A stretch of 29,059 nt of DNA from Streptomyces sp. NRRL S-350 (lineage in GTDB: Bacteria; Actinomycetota; Actinomycetes; Streptomycetales; Streptomycetaceae): NCBI RefSeq assembly GCF_000719705.1, contig NZ_JOHO01000069.1, forward strand, positions 1 to 29,059, read 5' to 3'. Position numbers and translations under genes: made by a program. Positions 14,917 through 23,019 of this stretch are shown in pieces; position 1 is the stretch's first letter; each line of letters opens with the position of its first letter. Below the pieces are notes generated by a model, which worked only from the letters and a program-made list of their open reading frames with translations, was not told where the DNA came from and ran no database searches.

Positions 14917-16266
14917 TCACTTCTTCACACGTACCGTCTTGGTCGACCGGGTCTCAAGGGTCATCGAGTCGGCCTCGCTCACGTTCTTACGGAACCGAAC
15001 CGTACCCTCCTTCGGGTCCACCACGTCCACCACCTTCTGCAGCAGCTTGTAGGTGCCGTCGTTCCCGGCCGCGTGCGCGATGCGGACGGCGGCGCCCAGC
15101 TTGGCGGTGGCGGTGTCGACGTCCCCGGCGCGGTGGGCCTCCAGGCCCTCCTGGATGGAGGAGGCGAGCTCGGCCTGCCCGGTGTAGTGGGCGACCTGGG
15201 GGCTGATCCGGGTGGAGGAGGCCAGGTCGTCGGTCCAGACGGCCTTGACGAGGCCCTGGCTGAGCACCTCGGGGGTGCCGCCGCCGACCTGCGGGGGCAG
15301 CACCAGGCTGATCCGGGCGGCGAGCATCTCGTTGCCGACGGAGGCGGCCGGGACCTCGACGCAGACGTGGTAGTCGCGGCTCTCGTCGCCCCAGGAGCCG
15401 GTGGGGTAGTCGCCGGCCCGGGGGCCGGCCTCGGCGCGGCGGGCGGTCAGGTCCTCGACCGCCGGGGCGACCTGCTTGACGAACTTGACGGTGGCGTTGG
15501 CCGGGGTCCAGATCCGCAGGGCGACGTCGGCGACCTGCTTGCCCATGGCGCCGGCCATCATCGAGCGGAAGTCCTCGGCGAGGCCGGAGGGTTCGGCGAC
15601 GATGTCGACGGTGCCGAGCAGCGCGGAGGAGATCGTGCGGAGTTCGTCGATGCGCCAGTCGGTGCCGACGCCCCGGCAGTCGGCGGTGAAGTGGCCGGTG
15701 ACCCGTTCGATGTTGCGGGCCAGGTCCTCCGCCGACTCGTGCTCGTTGTTGCCGTCGGTGAGCAGGATGGTGTGCCGGATGGCGATGTCGCGGCGGGTGA
15801 GGAACAGCTTGTCGGCCTTGGCGAGCCAGGTGCCCATCGCGGTGCCGCCGGCGGCGGTGAGGCGGCGCAGCGACTCCTTGGCCTGCTCGCGGGTGGCGGC
15901 GGAGGCGGTGGCGAGGGTGCCGTCGCCGGGGTAGATGTCGCGGGCCTCGTGGGTGCCGGCGACGACGGCGAAGGCGGTGCCGTCGCGCAGTGCGTCGATG
16001 GCGGCGGCGGTGGCCTCCCGGGCGCCGTTGATCTTGGTCTTGGGGTAGTCCATCGAGCCGGAGCAGTCCACCAGGATCACCACGGCCGCCTCGGCGCCGG
16101 TCGGCCCGGCGTCGGCGATCCCCAGCGGGCGCCCGCCGGAGGTGCCGCCGCCGGTCGCGGTGACGGTGACGATGGCGTTGACCTCGCGGGCGCCGTCGGC
16201 CAGGTACTCGTTCTGGAAGATCTCCACGTCGAACCTGGGCAGGTTCGGCTTCGCCAGTGTTGCCAT
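14917..16266 (-). CDS. VWA domain protein with intact MIDAS, kinase-cluster scaffold
   Basis: A 449-residue soluble protein starting ATLAKPNLPRFDVEIFQNEY. Its von Willebrand A domain (about residues 60-235) has a complete metal-ion-dependent adhesion site: DCSGSMD (Asp67, Ser69, Ser71), the Thr in GGTAMGTWL and the Asp in LLTDGNNEHES. A beta-rich second half (about 240-380) and a helical C-terminus follow (ELASSIQEGLEAHRAGDVDT). There is no signal peptide or TM segment, so it acts in the cytoplasm. VWA proteins next to kinases and PP2C phosphatases (TerY-type) are thought to be scaffolds or targets of the phosphorylation. ATG 16266 has GGGAG about 12 bases upstream. It lies 150 bases after the PP2C stop and 73 before the FHA gene. 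The exact partner is unknown. Confidence 0.9.
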   Translation of the reverse strand: MATLAKPNLPRFDVEIFQNEYLADGAREVNAIVTVTATGGGTSGGRPLGIADAGPTGAEAAVVILVDCSGSMDYPKTKINGAREATAAAIDALRDGTAFAVVAGTHEARDIYPGDGTLATASAATREQAKESLRRLTAAGGTAMGTWLAKADKLFLTRRDIAIRHTILLTDGNNEHESAEDLARNIERVTGHFTADCRGVGTDWRIDELRTISSALLGTVDIVAEPSGLAEDFRSMMAGAMGKQVADVALRIWTPANATVKFVKQVAPAVEDLTARRAEAGPRAGDYPTGSWGDESRDYHVCVEVPAASVGNEMLAARISLVLPPQVGGGTPEVLSQGLVKAVWTDDLASSTRISPQVAHYTGQAELASSIQEGLEAHRAGDVDTATAKLGAAVRIAHAAGNDGTYKLLQKVVDVVDPKEGTVRFRKNVSEADSMTLETRSTKTVRVKK

Positions 16267-16416
16267 GGGGCGGTCGGCTCCCGTCGGGTGAGGGGGTGGA
16301 CGTGATCAGGACGGTGGGGCGGCCCGTCGGCCCGGGCGGTCGGGTGCTCGGGCCGGCGGGCCGTGGCGCCGTGGCGTCCGCCGGTCGGTCGGTCCGCCGG
16401 CCGGGTCGCCGGCCGG

Positions 16417-17775
16417 TCAGGCCGTCGGCGGGTGCGGCGGCTGCGGCGGGACGGGCGGTGCGGCGGCGGGCACCGGCGGGACTGCCGGGGGTGCGGGCGG
16501 TGCGGCGGGCGGTGTGGGAGGCGTCGGCGGGACGGCCGGCGGCAGCGGGGCCGCGGGGGAGCCGATCACCGGGATGTCCGGCAGGGTCGGCTCGTAGTCC
16601 TCGTAGTCGTCGCCGTTCCCGCCGTTCCCGCCGTCCCCCGGGGCCGCCTGGCCGGCCGGGGGCGCGGTGACCACCGGCAGGTCCAGCGCGGTCGGCGTCC
16701 GCTCGGCCTCCTCGGCCTCCTCGACGGCGGGCGGGTCGATCGGCAGCACGGCGACCGTGATGTTGTCGTGGCCGCCGGCGGCGACCGCGAACTTCACCAG
16801 GGTCTGGGCCGTGGCGAGCGGCTCGGTGCGGGCGTCCGGCCGGACGTAGTACGCCAGGTCGGTGGCCGCCTCGGCGTAGTTCCACAGGCCGTCGGTGCAG
16901 ATCAGCACGACTCCGGGGACGTGCGGGGTGAAGTCGAGGGTGTGCGGCACGACCTCCTCGGCGTCGGCGCCGAGCCAGCCGGTGATGGCGTGGGCCCGCG
17001 GGTCGGCGTACGCCTCGGCCTCGTTCATCAGCCCGGCTTCGACCATCCGGGCCGCCCAGGAGTCGTCCTGGGTGAGCCGGAAGGGCTCGGCGGCGGCGCG
17101 GTCGTCCGGGATCCAGTACGCGCGGGTGTCGCCGACCCAGCCGATGGTGACCCGGCCGCCCGCCGCTATGGCGCTGACGTAGGTGCAGGCGGGCGCGTTG
17201 AGGTCGGGCCGGGTGGGGCCGGCGCCGTCGGTCGCGAGGTCGGCGACGGCCTTGGCGGCGTCGGCGATGGCCGCGCGCATCGCCTCGGTGGCGTCCCGGC
17301 CTGCTTCGAGCGAGGTCAGCAGGGACTCGGAGGCGGAGTCCACGGCGGTCGCCGAGGCCTCGTCCGGGCGGTCGGAGGAGGAGACGCCGTCGCACACCAC
17401 GGCGACGACGACCGGGTCGCCGCCGGGCAGCGAGGTCGCGGCGACGGTGAAGCTGTCCTCGTTGCGGTGGTGGCGCACGCCGCGGTCGCTGACCCCGGCG
17501 ACGCCGCCGAGCGCCTTCTCCATGTGGTCGCGCGGGCGCGGCTGGGCGCCGCCGCAGCCCTCGCAGTAGCCGTCCGCGGTGACCTGCGGCTGCCCGCAGT
17601 GCACGCAGACGGGCCCGCGCTGCTGCGGTACGGCCTCGCCCCGGGCGGCGGCCCAGCCGTTGGGCATCGCGCCCGGGGCCGCCCGGCCGTCCCGGCTGGT
17701 CCCGCAGGAGCCGCAGTAGGCGTCCTCCGGGTCCATCGGCTCGGAACAGCTCGGGCACTCGGTCTGCTGCGGCAT
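16417..17775 (-). CDS. PP2C-family Ser/Thr protein phosphatase with zinc ribbons
   Basis: A 452-residue protein. Two CxxC ribbon units lie at the N-terminus (Cys7, 10, 21, 24; Cys57, 60, 71, 74; the second in VTADGYCEGCG). The PP2C catalytic domain (about 95-345) has its motifs in order: RHHRNEDSF (metal ligand Asp107), VVCDGVSSS (Asp129), IGWVGDTRAYWI, LICTDGLWNY and GGHDNITVAVL. The metal-binding aspartates are present, so it should be active and Mn/Mg dependent. The C-terminal 90 residues are Glu- then Pro-rich and disordered in appearance. It starts three bases after the pknG stop codon, so kinase and phosphatase are translated together and it very likely removes the phosphates that PknG adds. 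It has no membrane segment. Confidence 0.94.
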   Translation of the reverse strand: MPQQTECPSCSEPMDPEDAYCGSCGTSRDGRAAPGAMPNGWAAARGEAVPQQRGPVCVHCGQPQVTADGYCEGCGGAQPRPRDHMEKALGGVAGVSDRGVRHHRNEDSFTVAATSLPGGDPVVVAVVCDGVSSSDRPDEASATAVDSASESLLTSLEAGRDATEAMRAAIADAAKAVADLATDGAGPTRPDLNAPACTYVSAIAAGGRVTIGWVGDTRAYWIPDDRAAAEPFRLTQDDSWAARMVEAGLMNEAEAYADPRAHAITGWLGADAEEVVPHTLDFTPHVPGVVLICTDGLWNYAEAATDLAYYVRPDARTEPLATAQTLVKFAVAAGGHDNITVAVLPIDPPAVEEAEEAERTPTALDLPVVTAPPAGQAAPGDGGNGGNGDDYEDYEPTLPDIPVIGSPAAPLPPAVPPTPPTPPAAPPAPPAVPPVPAAAPPVPPQPPHPPTA

Positions 17776-17778
17776 CGG

Positions 17779-20421
17779 CTACACCCACGTCCTGGGACGG
17801 GCTCGGTTGGCCCGTTCCACCATCTCGATCCTGGTCTCCGCCCGGTCGGCCAACCGGGCGAGTACCCGGTAGGACTGTTCCAGGGCGAAGCGCAGTTCCC
17901 GCTCCTGTGCGGGACGTCCCAGCACCACCGGCTCGCCGGCCTGTCGGGCGCCGGCCGAACCGGCGCCGACCCAGCCGAGGGCTGTGCCGAGCACCTCGAC
18001 GGAGAGCTCCTCGCGGCGGCGGTCGTCCAGTCGCAGCGCGGTCAGCTGGGCGGAGCTCGCGCCGAGGTCGGCGGCCAGTTCGTCGGTCGCGGGGCGCTCG
18101 CGCAGCCGGGCGCGGACGGCGGCGATCCGGGCGGCGGTGTACTGACTGGAGGTGGCCGGAACGGACTCCAGGACGCGCACGGCGCCGGCCCGGTCGTCCT
18201 CGGCGAGCCGGACCCGGGCCAGCCCGAAGGCGGCGCTCAGGTAGGCGTGGTCGGTGGTCCACACCAGCCGGTAGAACTCGGCCGCGTCGCCGCCGTCGCC
18301 GAGCAGTTCGGCGCAGACGGCGAGGGCGAGCTTGGGTGCGGCCTCGCCGGGGAAGGCGTCGTAGACGGCGTCGAAGGCTTCGGCGGCCGCGCGCAGTTCG
18401 GCTTCGCCGCGGCCTGCGGCGGGGCCTTCGGTGCGGCCCGTGCCGTTGCCTGCGGTGGAGTGCCCGTCGTCGCCTTCGGCGGGCTCCGCGGCGGCGCCGA
18501 CCAGGGCGGTGAGGCCGCGGTACCAGACGACGCGCCAGTCGTCCGGGTGGTCGTGCTCCAGCTCGTCGAGGCGGGTCACGGCGTCGCGGTGGCGGCCGAG
18601 TTCGAGCAGGGCGCGCAGTTCGCGCAGCCGGCTCTCCACCGAGACGGCGGGGGCGCCGGCCAGGGCGGTGAGTGCCTCCTCGGGGTCGGGGGAGAGCAGG
18701 GTGGCGAGGAAGCCGGCGTTGGGGTCGCTCGGGTCGACCCGGGGGATGGGCAGGGCGAGGGCGGCGGCGGCCGGGTCCAGGGCGGTCACCCGGAGCTGTC
18801 CGGGCTGCTCGGTGGGCAGCACCAACTCGGTGTCCACGACGCGGAGTTCGGGGCCGAACAGGGTGGACATCGCGGGGTAGGGCCGGTCGTTCCGGAGGGC
18901 CAGGACCTCCCGCAGGACGCCGGTGAGCTGGTCGGCCATCTCCTCGGCGGAGGCGAAGCGGCGGGCCGGGTCCGGGTCGGTGGCGCGGACCAGCAGGCGG
19001 TAGTACGACTCGTACCGGGCGAAGACCTCGACGACCTCGGGGCCGGGCAGGGAGTCGCGGTAGGTGCCGCTGTAGCCCTGGAAGTCGAAGCTGAGGACGG
19101 CGAGGGTGCGGGCCACGGTGTACAGGTCGGAGGCGGGGGAGGGGCCGTCGGTGGCGATCTCGGGGGCCTGGTAGCCGATGGTGCCGTAGATCGGGCCGTC
19201 GTCGTCGAGGCGGCGGACGGCGCCCATGTCGATGATCTTCAGCGAGTCGCCGCTCTGGATGGCGTTGTCGATCTTGAAGTCGCAGTACACCAGGCCCCGG
19301 CCGTGCAGGTAGCCCAGGGCCGGCAGCGCCTCCAGCGCGTAGGCGATGGCCTGCTCGACCGGCAGCGGCTCGCGCCGGCCGTCCGGGGTGCGGCGCTCGT
19401 TGGCGATGTCCTTGAGCGACTTGCCGCCGACGTACTCCATCACGATGTAGCCGTCGGTGGCGCCGGTGCGCAGGTCCGGATGCTCGGCGAAGTTGATGAT
19501 GCGGACGATGTTGGGGTGGTCGACCTCGGCCAGGAAGCGGCGTTCGGCGACGGCCACGGCCAGTGCGTCCTCGTCCCCGGTGTCCAGCAGGCCCTTGAGC
19601 ACGACCCACTTGTCGTTGACCCGCCGGTCCACCGCCAGGTAGATCCAGCCCAGCCCGCCGTGCGCCAGGCAGCCCACCACCTCGTACTGGCCGCCGACCA
19701 GGTCGCCGCGGCGCAGTTTGGGCGTGAACGAGTACGGCGTGCCGCACTTGGTGCAGAAGCCTTCCGGGCGGCCGGGGCGGCCGTTCTTCTCCCGGCCCAC
19801 CGGCGCCTCGCACTTGGAGCAGAAGCGCTTGCGCTCGGGCACCTCGGGGTTGGCGAGCACCGCCTGGGCAGGGTCGGCCGTCTCGACGGTCGGCACGGTG
19901 ACCAGGCCGGCGCCGAGCCGGTTGCGGGTGCCCGCGCTGGTGCTGCCCCGGGCGGAGCGCACCGAGACCGAGCGGCTGCTGCCGGTGCGGGTCGAGCGGT
20001 GCGAGCGGGAGCGGCCTGACATCGAACGGGCGGAGCCGGTGCGGGCCGACATCGAGCGGACGGAGCCGCTGCGGCCGGAGTCGGGGGAGACTCGGGCGGA
20101 GGGCACGTACGGCTGGGTGACGCCGGTGTCGGGGCCGGGCGGGGTCAGGCCGCACTCGTCGCAGTAGCCGTCCGCGTCGATGCTGCCGGGGCAGTCGCGC
20201 GGGCAGGGCGACCCGGGGCCGACGGCGGCCGGTGCTCCCGCCGCGGACGCCGCCCCGGAGGTCCCCGTGGTGCCGGTGGCCCCGGGGGTTCCGGTGGTTC
20301 CCGTGGCGCCGGTCGCCCCCGTGGTTCCGCCCGCCGGGGCCAGCCCGCACTCGTCGCAGTAGCCGTCGGCGTCGATCCTGCCGCTGCCGGAGCAGTCCGG
20401 CCGTCCGCACGTCTCGCCCAT
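17779..20421 (-). CDS. pknG: PknG-type soluble Ser/Thr protein kinase
   Basis: An 880-residue protein, longer than the roughly 750 of mycobacterial PknG. Order: ribbon motifs with DADGYCDECG twice (Cys5, 10, 22, 25; Cys73, 77, 87, 90) separated by a TGATGTTG-type repeat; a Ser/Arg-rich linker (about 112-168); a rubredoxin-like site (Cys201, 204, 223, 226; FCSKCE and FCTKCG); kinase domain with LAHGGLGWIY (252-261), catalytic Lys276, MEYVGGKSL, non-RD catalytic loop YCDFKIDN (Asp381), DMG at 398-400 in place of DFG, and YQAPEI; then TPR-like helices (WRVVWYRGLTAL, FPGEAAPKLALAV) and a C-terminus RPRTWV. PknG links external amino acids to TCA-cycle and glutamate metabolism, in mycobacteria through GarA. 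The ATG follows the coiled-coil gene by five bases. No TM helices are present. Confidence 0.95.
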   Translation of the reverse strand: MGETCGRPDCSGSGRIDADGYCDECGLAPAGGTTGATGATGTTGTPGATGTTGTSGAASAAGAPAAVGPGSPCPRDCPGSIDADGYCDECGLTPPGPDTGVTQPYVPSARVSPDSGRSGSVRSMSARTGSARSMSGRSRSHRSTRTGSSRSVSVRSARGSTSAGTRNRLGAGLVTVPTVETADPAQAVLANPEVPERKRFCSKCEAPVGREKNGRPGRPEGFCTKCGTPYSFTPKLRRGDLVGGQYEVVGCLAHGGLGWIYLAVDRRVNDKWVVLKGLLDTGDEDALAVAVAERRFLAEVDHPNIVRIINFAEHPDLRTGATDGYIVMEYVGGKSLKDIANERRTPDGRREPLPVEQAIAYALEALPALGYLHGRGLVYCDFKIDNAIQSGDSLKIIDMGAVRRLDDDGPIYGTIGYQAPEIATDGPSPASDLYTVARTLAVLSFDFQGYSGTYRDSLPGPEVVEVFARYESYYRLLVRATDPDPARRFASAEEMADQLTGVLREVLALRNDRPYPAMSTLFGPELRVVDTELVLPTEQPGQLRVTALDPAAAALALPIPRVDPSDPNAGFLATLLSPDPEEALTALAGAPAVSVESRLRELRALLELGRHRDAVTRLDELEHDHPDDWRVVWYRGLTALVGAAAEPAEGDDGHSTAGNGTGRTEGPAAGRGEAELRAAAEAFDAVYDAFPGEAAPKLALAVCAELLGDGGDAAEFYRLVWTTDHAYLSAAFGLARVRLAEDDRAGAVRVLESVPATSSQYTAARIAAVRARLRERPATDELAADLGASSAQLTALRLDDRRREELSVEVLGTALGWVGAGSAGARQAGEPVVLGRPAQERELRFALEQSYRVLARLADRAETRIEMVERANRARPRTWV
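20241..20340. repeat. 9-bp repeats inside pknG encoding Gly/Thr/Ala triplets
   Basis: Nine-base units such as GGTGGTTCC and GGTGGCCCC on the plus strand encode, on the minus strand, the collagen-like TTGATGATGTTGTPGATG spacer between the first two ribbon motifs of PknG. The unit resembles the 9-bp intergenic repeats at 21849 and 26036. Confidence 0.65.
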
Positions 20422-20426
20422 CAACC

Positions 20427-21794
20427 TCAGCCCCCCTGAACCTGTCCGTCGACCGGCGACTGGCCGGCCGCCTCCTGAGCCTGCACGGCCTCCGCCTCCG
20501 CCTGGGCCGGCCGCAGCGACTGCTGGAACCGGGCCACCGCGGCGGCCGCCGCGCGCAGGTCGCACGGCGCGCTCCACAGCAGCCAGCGCGCCTTCTCGTA
20601 CCGCTCGAGCACTTCCGGGTCCTCGGAGACCCGCAGCCGGGCCGCCATCGCCTTGTAGGCGTCGAGCCGGCCGCGCAGCTCGGCGCGCACGGCCAGCGGC
20701 TGGGTCACCTCGGTGAGCGACTGCCGGGCCCGGGCCAGCTCCTTGGCGGCGGCGTCCTCCAGCGCGTCCAGCAGCGGCGCGAGCCGGCCCCACTGCCCGC
20801 CCTGGCGCAGGTCCAGTGCCGTGACGATCCGTTCGCGCAGCGCCGACGCCGGGCCGGGCACCGCCGGGACGTCGCTGGACGCTATCTTCGCCAGCACCTC
20901 GCCGCGCGCCCGGCGGGCCTCGGCCAGGGTGGCGTCGGCCCGCTGGAGCAGGTCGCCGACGCCCTGCAGCCGTTCCTCGGCCTCGTCGCGCAGCCGCAGC
21001 AGGTCCTCCAGCTCCACCCGGACGCCGTCCAGCGCCCGCCCGGCCCGGTCGAAGCGCTCGGTGTCCACCACCCCGGCCGGTCCGGCGAAGGCCGACCCCT
21101 CCGGAACGGTGCCGCGCTGGGCGGGCACCCGGGCCGGGCGCCACAGCGCCAGCGGGTCGCCGCGCACCTCGGTGCGCAGCTCGGTGAGGTCCTTCTCCAG
21201 CCCGGCCAGGTCGTCGCCGATGGGGTGGCTGCCGGTGCGCACGCCGAGCGAGGCGGCCAGGGTGCGCACCCGGTGGAGTTCGGCCAGTAGCAGGTCGATC
21301 CGGGCGGGCAGCGCGGACCAGACGGCGTCGGCGGCGCTGAGCACCTCCAGCACGGTGGCGTACCAGGAGTTCATCCGGGCCATCAGGGCGTCCAGGCTGA
21401 TCCGCTCGACCAGCTTGGCGGGCGCGCCGAGCAGTTGCGGCGCGTCCGGTACGGCGCCGCCGGGGACGGTCACCGCGTCGCCGGTCAACAGTTCGCTCAG
21501 CTCGGCGAGTTCGGGTGCGCCGGGCTTGGCCTTCCGGGCCCGTACGGCGCGCGCCGAGGCCAGCGCCTCGGAGTAGCGGTCGAACAGCGCCCAGAGCAGC
21601 GGCAGGCCCCGGCTGGCGACGGACCACCGCTCCAGGGTGCGCCCGGACAGCTCGGCGCCCTCCAGCAGCCGCAGGCCGGGGTGGTCCTGGAGGGCGAGCA
21701 GCGCGGACTCGACCGCGTCCCGGTCCGCGCCGAGGCGCGCCAGTGCGCGGTCCACCTCCTCCCGGCTCAGTACCGGGCCAGCCGATGCCGCCAC
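20427..21794 (-). CDS. Coiled-coil protein of unknown function co-transcribed with pknG
   Basis: A 455-residue, almost entirely helical protein rich in Ala, Leu, Arg and Glu, with heptad-like stretches (about 255-330: FDRAGRALDGVRVELEDLLR, then DEAEERLQGVGDLLQRAD; and about 340-420). It has no signal peptide, TM helix or catalytic motif that I can name. Start GTG 21794 has GGAAGGA upstream; the stop lies five bases before the pknG ATG, so the pair is coupled. Position suggests an adaptor or scaffold between the membrane sensor and the kinase, or a kinase substrate. This is inference only. I know of no such gene in the mycobacterial glnX-glnH-pknG locus. Confidence 0.85.
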   Translation of the reverse strand: MAASAGPVLSREEVDRALARLGADRDAVESALLALQDHPGLRLLEGAELSGRTLERWSVASRGLPLLWALFDRYSEALASARAVRARKAKPGAPELAELSELLTGDAVTVPGGAVPDAPQLLGAPAKLVERISLDALMARMNSWYATVLEVLSAADAVWSALPARIDLLLAELHRVRTLAASLGVRTGSHPIGDDLAGLEKDLTELRTEVRGDPLALWRPARVPAQRGTVPEGSAFAGPAGVVDTERFDRAGRALDGVRVELEDLLRLRDEAEERLQGVGDLLQRADATLAEARRARGEVLAKIASSDVPAVPGPASALRERIVTALDLRQGGQWGRLAPLLDALEDAAAKELARARQSLTEVTQPLAVRAELRGRLDAYKAMAARLRVSEDPEVLERYEKARWLLWSAPCDLRAAAAAVARFQQSLRPAQAEAEAVQAQEAAGQSPVDGQVQGG

Positions 21795-21848
21795 CGCGGT
21801 GTCCTTCCTTCCTCGCGTGCGATCCCGACGCGTGTCACGTGCCCGCCA

Positions 21849-21920
21849 TTCCCGACGTGCCCGGCGGTCCCGGTGTTCCCGGCGGTCCCGGCGGTCCCGG
21901 TGTTCCCGGCGTGCGATCCC
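21849..21920. repeat. 9-bp tandem repeat between glnH and the coiled-coil gene
   Basis: Head-to-tail units GGTGTTCCC, GGCGGTCCC, GGCGGTCCC, GGTGTTCCC and near variants, about seven copies. In one plus-strand frame they would read Gly-Val-Pro/Gly-Gly-Pro, but no gene is supported there. Confidence 0.75.
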
Positions 21921-22003
21921 ACGTCATCCCCCGTGTCCACCACCGGTTGCCCCGTGGTGATCGTCCCGAACCCTAGCCGGTGGCCGTCCCGGCGGGGCGG
22001 GCG

Positions 22004-22032
22004 CGGGGCGCCAAGACCGCCCCGGCGCCCCG
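22004..22032 (-). terminator. Hairpin downstream of glnH
   Basis: CGGGGCGCC (22004-22012) pairs with GGCGCCCCG (22024-22032) around an 11-base loop, 24 bases past the glnH stop in the direction of transcription. It may end or reduce transcription before the coiled-coil/pknG genes. A -10-like TAGGGT on the minus strand (21975-21970) lies just after it, without a clear -35. Confidence 0.5.
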
Positions 22033-22055
22033 GGGCCGCCCGCCGCGCGCCCGGC

Positions 22056-23003
22056 TCAGCGGGTGCCCGGCCAGTAGTGGTCGGCGTCGCCGGACATGTA
22101 CGGCTTGAGCCAACGGTCGTACGAGCGGGCCCAGTCGCCGCGCGCGTAGTAGTCGGCCAGCACCTGGTTGACCCGGGCGGTCAGGTCGGGGCGGTCCTTG
22201 AGCATGGCGATGCCCATCACCTCGGGCTGCGCCTCGCCGTCCACCATCCGCACGGTCTGGTCCTGGGCGGCCTGGCCGGCGGCGAGGCCGGTGTCGGTCA
22301 TGGTGGCGTCGACCTTGCCGAGCTGCATCAGGACCAGGCAGTCCAGCTGGTTCTCGACCGAGACGACCTGCCGGGCGGTCTTCTTGCCCGTGACGACGGC
22401 CTGGGCGGTCGAGCCGTCGGCCGCGCACACCGTCCGGTCCTTGATCGCGTCGTCGATGGTCTTCGCCGGGGAGGCCTTGGGGACCAGCACCCGCTGGGTG
22501 GTGTTGAAGTACGGCTTGGAGAACGCGACGTCGTTCATCCGCGTGCAGTTGATCGTCATGGTGCGGACGACCAGGTCGACCCGGCGCTTCTTGACGGCGT
22601 CGATCCGGTCGGCCGTCGCCACCGGCTTGAGCACCACCTTGTCCGGGTCGCCCATGATGGCGGTGCCGATCGCCCGGGCGAGGTCGATGTCGAAGCCCTC
22701 GATCTGGCCGGTGTTCGGGTTGCGGGCGCCCCAGCGGTAGCTGTTCTGGTCCACGCCGATCACCAGGCTGCGCTTGGCCTTGATCTCCTTCACGGCCGGG
22801 CCGTCCTCGGTGCTCGGCGGGACGCTCCGGTAGACGTCGCAGCTGTCGTCGGCCGGGCCCTGCTCCTGCTGTGCCGCCTGGGGCGCGGCGGCCCCGGCGG
22901 CCGGTGCGGCGCCGACCGGGCCGCCCGCGGAGAGCACGACGGCGCCGGCCGCCAGCAGTGCCAGGGCCGCGGCGTGCCTGCTCCGTACGGTTCTCGTGCG
23001 CAT
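22056..23003 (-). CDS. glnH: GlnH-like glutamate/aspartate-binding sensor protein
   Basis: A 315-residue solute-binding protein of the amino-acid family (SBP_bac_3). The signal sequence is RSRHAAALALLAAGAVVLSAGG. The mature fold begins near VKEIKAKRSLVIGVDQNSYRWGARNP and contains GFDIDLARAIGTAI, RIDAVKKRRVDLVVRTMTIN, AFSKPYFNTTQRVLVP, VCAADGSTAQAV and a C-terminal WARSYDRWLKPYM, all typical of glutamate-binding proteins. There are no permease or ATPase genes beside it. With glnX upstream and pknG downstream it is best read as the extracellular sensor that presents Glu/Asp occupancy to GlnX. The lipobox position reads LSAG instead of LSAC, so it may not be lipid-anchored. GGGGAGG lies eight bases before the ATG. 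Confidence 0.92.
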   Translation of the reverse strand: MRTRTVRSRHAAALALLAAGAVVLSAGGPVGAAPAAGAAAPQAAQQEQGPADDSCDVYRSVPPSTEDGPAVKEIKAKRSLVIGVDQNSYRWGARNPNTGQIEGFDIDLARAIGTAIMGDPDKVVLKPVATADRIDAVKKRRVDLVVRTMTINCTRMNDVAFSKPYFNTTQRVLVPKASPAKTIDDAIKDRTVCAADGSTAQAVVTGKKTARQVVSVENQLDCLVLMQLGKVDATMTDTGLAAGQAAQDQTVRMVDGEAQPEVMGIAMLKDRPDLTARVNQVLADYYARGDWARSYDRWLKPYMSGDADHYWPGTR

Positions 23004-23019
23004 CTGTCCGTCCTCCCCT

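Noticed and set aside
13638..17775. The VWA/PP2C/FHA genes considered as a tellurite (Ter) resistance locus
   Set aside because: No TerD-fold, TerC or other Ter proteins are present; the linkage here is to glnX, glnH and pknG, so only the triad analogy is kept.
14987..20410. A single open minus-strand frame of about 1800 codons running across VWA, PP2C and pknG in another frame
   Set aside because: It is a shadow of the high-GC genes. The product is Arg/Pro/Gly-rich without domains, whereas the overlapping frames encode clear kinase, phosphatase and VWA proteins.
21515..21976. A plus-strand frame with collagen-like Gly-X-Pro repeats (GVPGGPGGPGVPG)
   Set aside because: The repeat arises from the 9-bp minisatellite. 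The rest of the frame is antisense to the coiled-coil gene and has no start with a ribosome site.
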